A stretch of DNA of 6,036 nucleotides from an uncultured Ruminococcus sp. GTDB taxonomy: Bacteria; Bacillota; Clostridia; Oscillospirales; Ruminococcaceae. Location of the stretch: assembly GCA_947167535.1 (NCBI GenBank), contig CAMVIL010000089.1, positions 1-6,036 of the forward strand, in the 5' to 3' direction. This document shows positions 5,692-6,036 of this stretch, piece after piece. The position numbers were made by a program, and so were the translations under genes. The notes below the pieces were generated by a model, which saw nothing but the letters and a program-made list of their open reading frames with translations, did no database searches and was not told the DNA's origin. Position 1 is the stretch's first letter; every line of letters starts with the position of its first letter.

Positions 5692-5725
5692 CTCTGATTT
5701 TTTGTAATAATCTACAAAATCAGAG
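5692..5725. repeat. 34-bp imperfect inverted repeat upstream of the kinase-like gene
   Basis: CTCTGATTTT (5692-5701) pairs perfectly with AAAATCAGAG (5716-5725); after a 2-base bulge, GTA (5704-5706) pairs with TAC (5713-5715). Neither strand has a T run after it, so it is not a standard terminator. It ends 13 bp from the -35 box of the kinase-like promoter, which suits an operator or a structural element. Confidence 0.55.
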
Positions 5726-5752
5726 CCGATACCGACTTGCTGCCGCCTTTAT

Positions 5753-5773
5753 AATATCACAAATAGTGATATT
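5753..5773. repeat. Short inverted repeat AATATCAC-N5-GTGATATT
   Basis: An exact 8-bp inverted repeat with a 5-base centre. It overlaps the end of a perfect TATAAT (5750-5755, + strand) for which I find no matching -35 box. On the + strand it runs into TTTTT (5772-5776), so a weak AU-rich terminator is an alternative to an operator. Confidence 0.5.
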
Positions 5774-5898
5774 TTTACCACCATTCGACGTTTTAGTACG
5801 CTTTTGTTAATCATGCGTTCATATATCAAAGATCCATCTTTTGTTGAAAATACCGTACTCTCTTGTGTGTGCAACGTGATAATTCGGTGATTTTTACA

Positions 5899-5927
5899 TT
5901 GACTTTCCATTGAAAATGTCTTATAAT
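5899..5927 (+). promoter_or_regulatory. Sigma-A promoter for the zinc-ribbon gene
   Basis: TTGACT (5899-5904, 5 of 6) and TATAAT (5922-5927, perfect) with a 17-bp spacer. Transcription should start near 5934, about 65 bases before the ATG at 6000. Confidence 0.88.
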
Positions 5928-5999
5928 TATTATGGGCAGAATTGTCCGAACATATCCGATGTATTTCGGAGAAATATACATTTAAATGGAGGTAATAAT

Positions 6000-6036
6000 A
6001 TGCCTAGATTTTGCGGAAATTGCGGCAAGCCCGCAG
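6000..6036 (+). CDS. Zinc-ribbon protein, N-terminal fragment cut by the window end
   Basis: Only 12 codons are present, encoding MPRFCGNCGKPA. The Cys-x-x-Cys-Gly-Lys-Pro knuckle directly after the start is typical of short N-terminal zinc ribbons found on many Firmicutes proteins of varied type, often followed by membrane segments or low-complexity regions, so the function of the full protein cannot be told. The start is well supported: GGAGG (5988-5992) lies 7 bases upstream, and a strong promoter precedes it. Confidence 0.8.
   Translation, partial: MPRFCGNCGKPA

Larger units (their letters stand above)
5558..5999. other. 442-base divergent intergenic region
   Basis: The kinase-like gene leaves to the left and the zinc-ribbon gene to the right. 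From left to right it holds the - promoter (5650-5678), a long inverted repeat (5692-5725), a second inverted repeat (5753-5773) overlapping an isolated TATAAT (5750-5755), a 14-bp palindrome AAAGATCCATCTTT (5828-5841), paired GTGAT motifs (5876 and 5887), the + promoter (5899-5927) and a ribosome site (5988-5992). I see no credible small gene in it. Confidence 0.65.

Noticed and set aside
5813..5890. A 25-codon + strand frame starting ATG in the divergent gap
   Set aside because: There is no ribosome site before it, no promoter at a suitable distance, and it runs through putative regulatory repeats.

Overview
The window looks like chromosomal DNA of a low-to-mid-GC, spore-lineage Firmicute, most likely a Clostridia/Oscillospiraceae member resembling Ruminococcus. 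This is an inference from protein style, from strong AGGAGG ribosome sites, from AAG/GCT/GTT-rich codon use in the highly expressed genes, and from a spore protease gene beside rpsT. I see no insertion sequence, CRISPR array, tRNA or rRNA.

Layout, left to right. (1) A RadC-family JAB/MPN protein on the + strand (4-705) converges on rpsT (30S protein S20, - strand, 779-1033); two stacked hairpins lie between them. (2) rpsT is divergent from gpr, the spore germination protease (+, 1274-2119); a sigma-A promoter for rpsT lies in the shared gap. (3) gpr ends 2 bp from the end of a convergent GNAT acetyltransferase gene (-, 2122-2574), which has a perfect TTGACA-N17-TATAAT promoter. (4) A large sugar-type ABC solute-binding lipoprotein (-, 2713-4158) has its own extended -10 promoter and a terminator whose U-run shares bases with the -35 box of the GNAT promoter. 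No permease or ATPase gene is present. (5) A 343-base gap (4159-4501) carries that promoter and a 13-bp tandem repeat. (6) A soluble protein with a histidine-kinase-like ATPase domain (-, 4502-5557) has no histidine in its expected dimerisation/phosphotransfer region; it too has a perfect consensus promoter. (7) A 442-base divergent gap (5558-5999) holds that promoter, two inverted repeats, and a + strand promoter leading to the first 12 codons of a zinc-ribbon protein cut by the window end.

Transcription therefore looks like a series of single-gene units, five of them with a 17-bp-spaced sigma-A promoter that can be read directly. The genes do not form one pathway. The rpsT/gpr pair is a conserved Firmicutes neighbourhood. 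The solute-binding protein and the kinase-like protein point the same way and might be a sensing/uptake pair, but nothing in the sequence proves this. The best candidates for something undescribed are the His-less kinase-like protein with its palindromic upstream region and the orphan, apparently highly expressed binding protein with repeats upstream. I do not see a clear novel multi-gene system.
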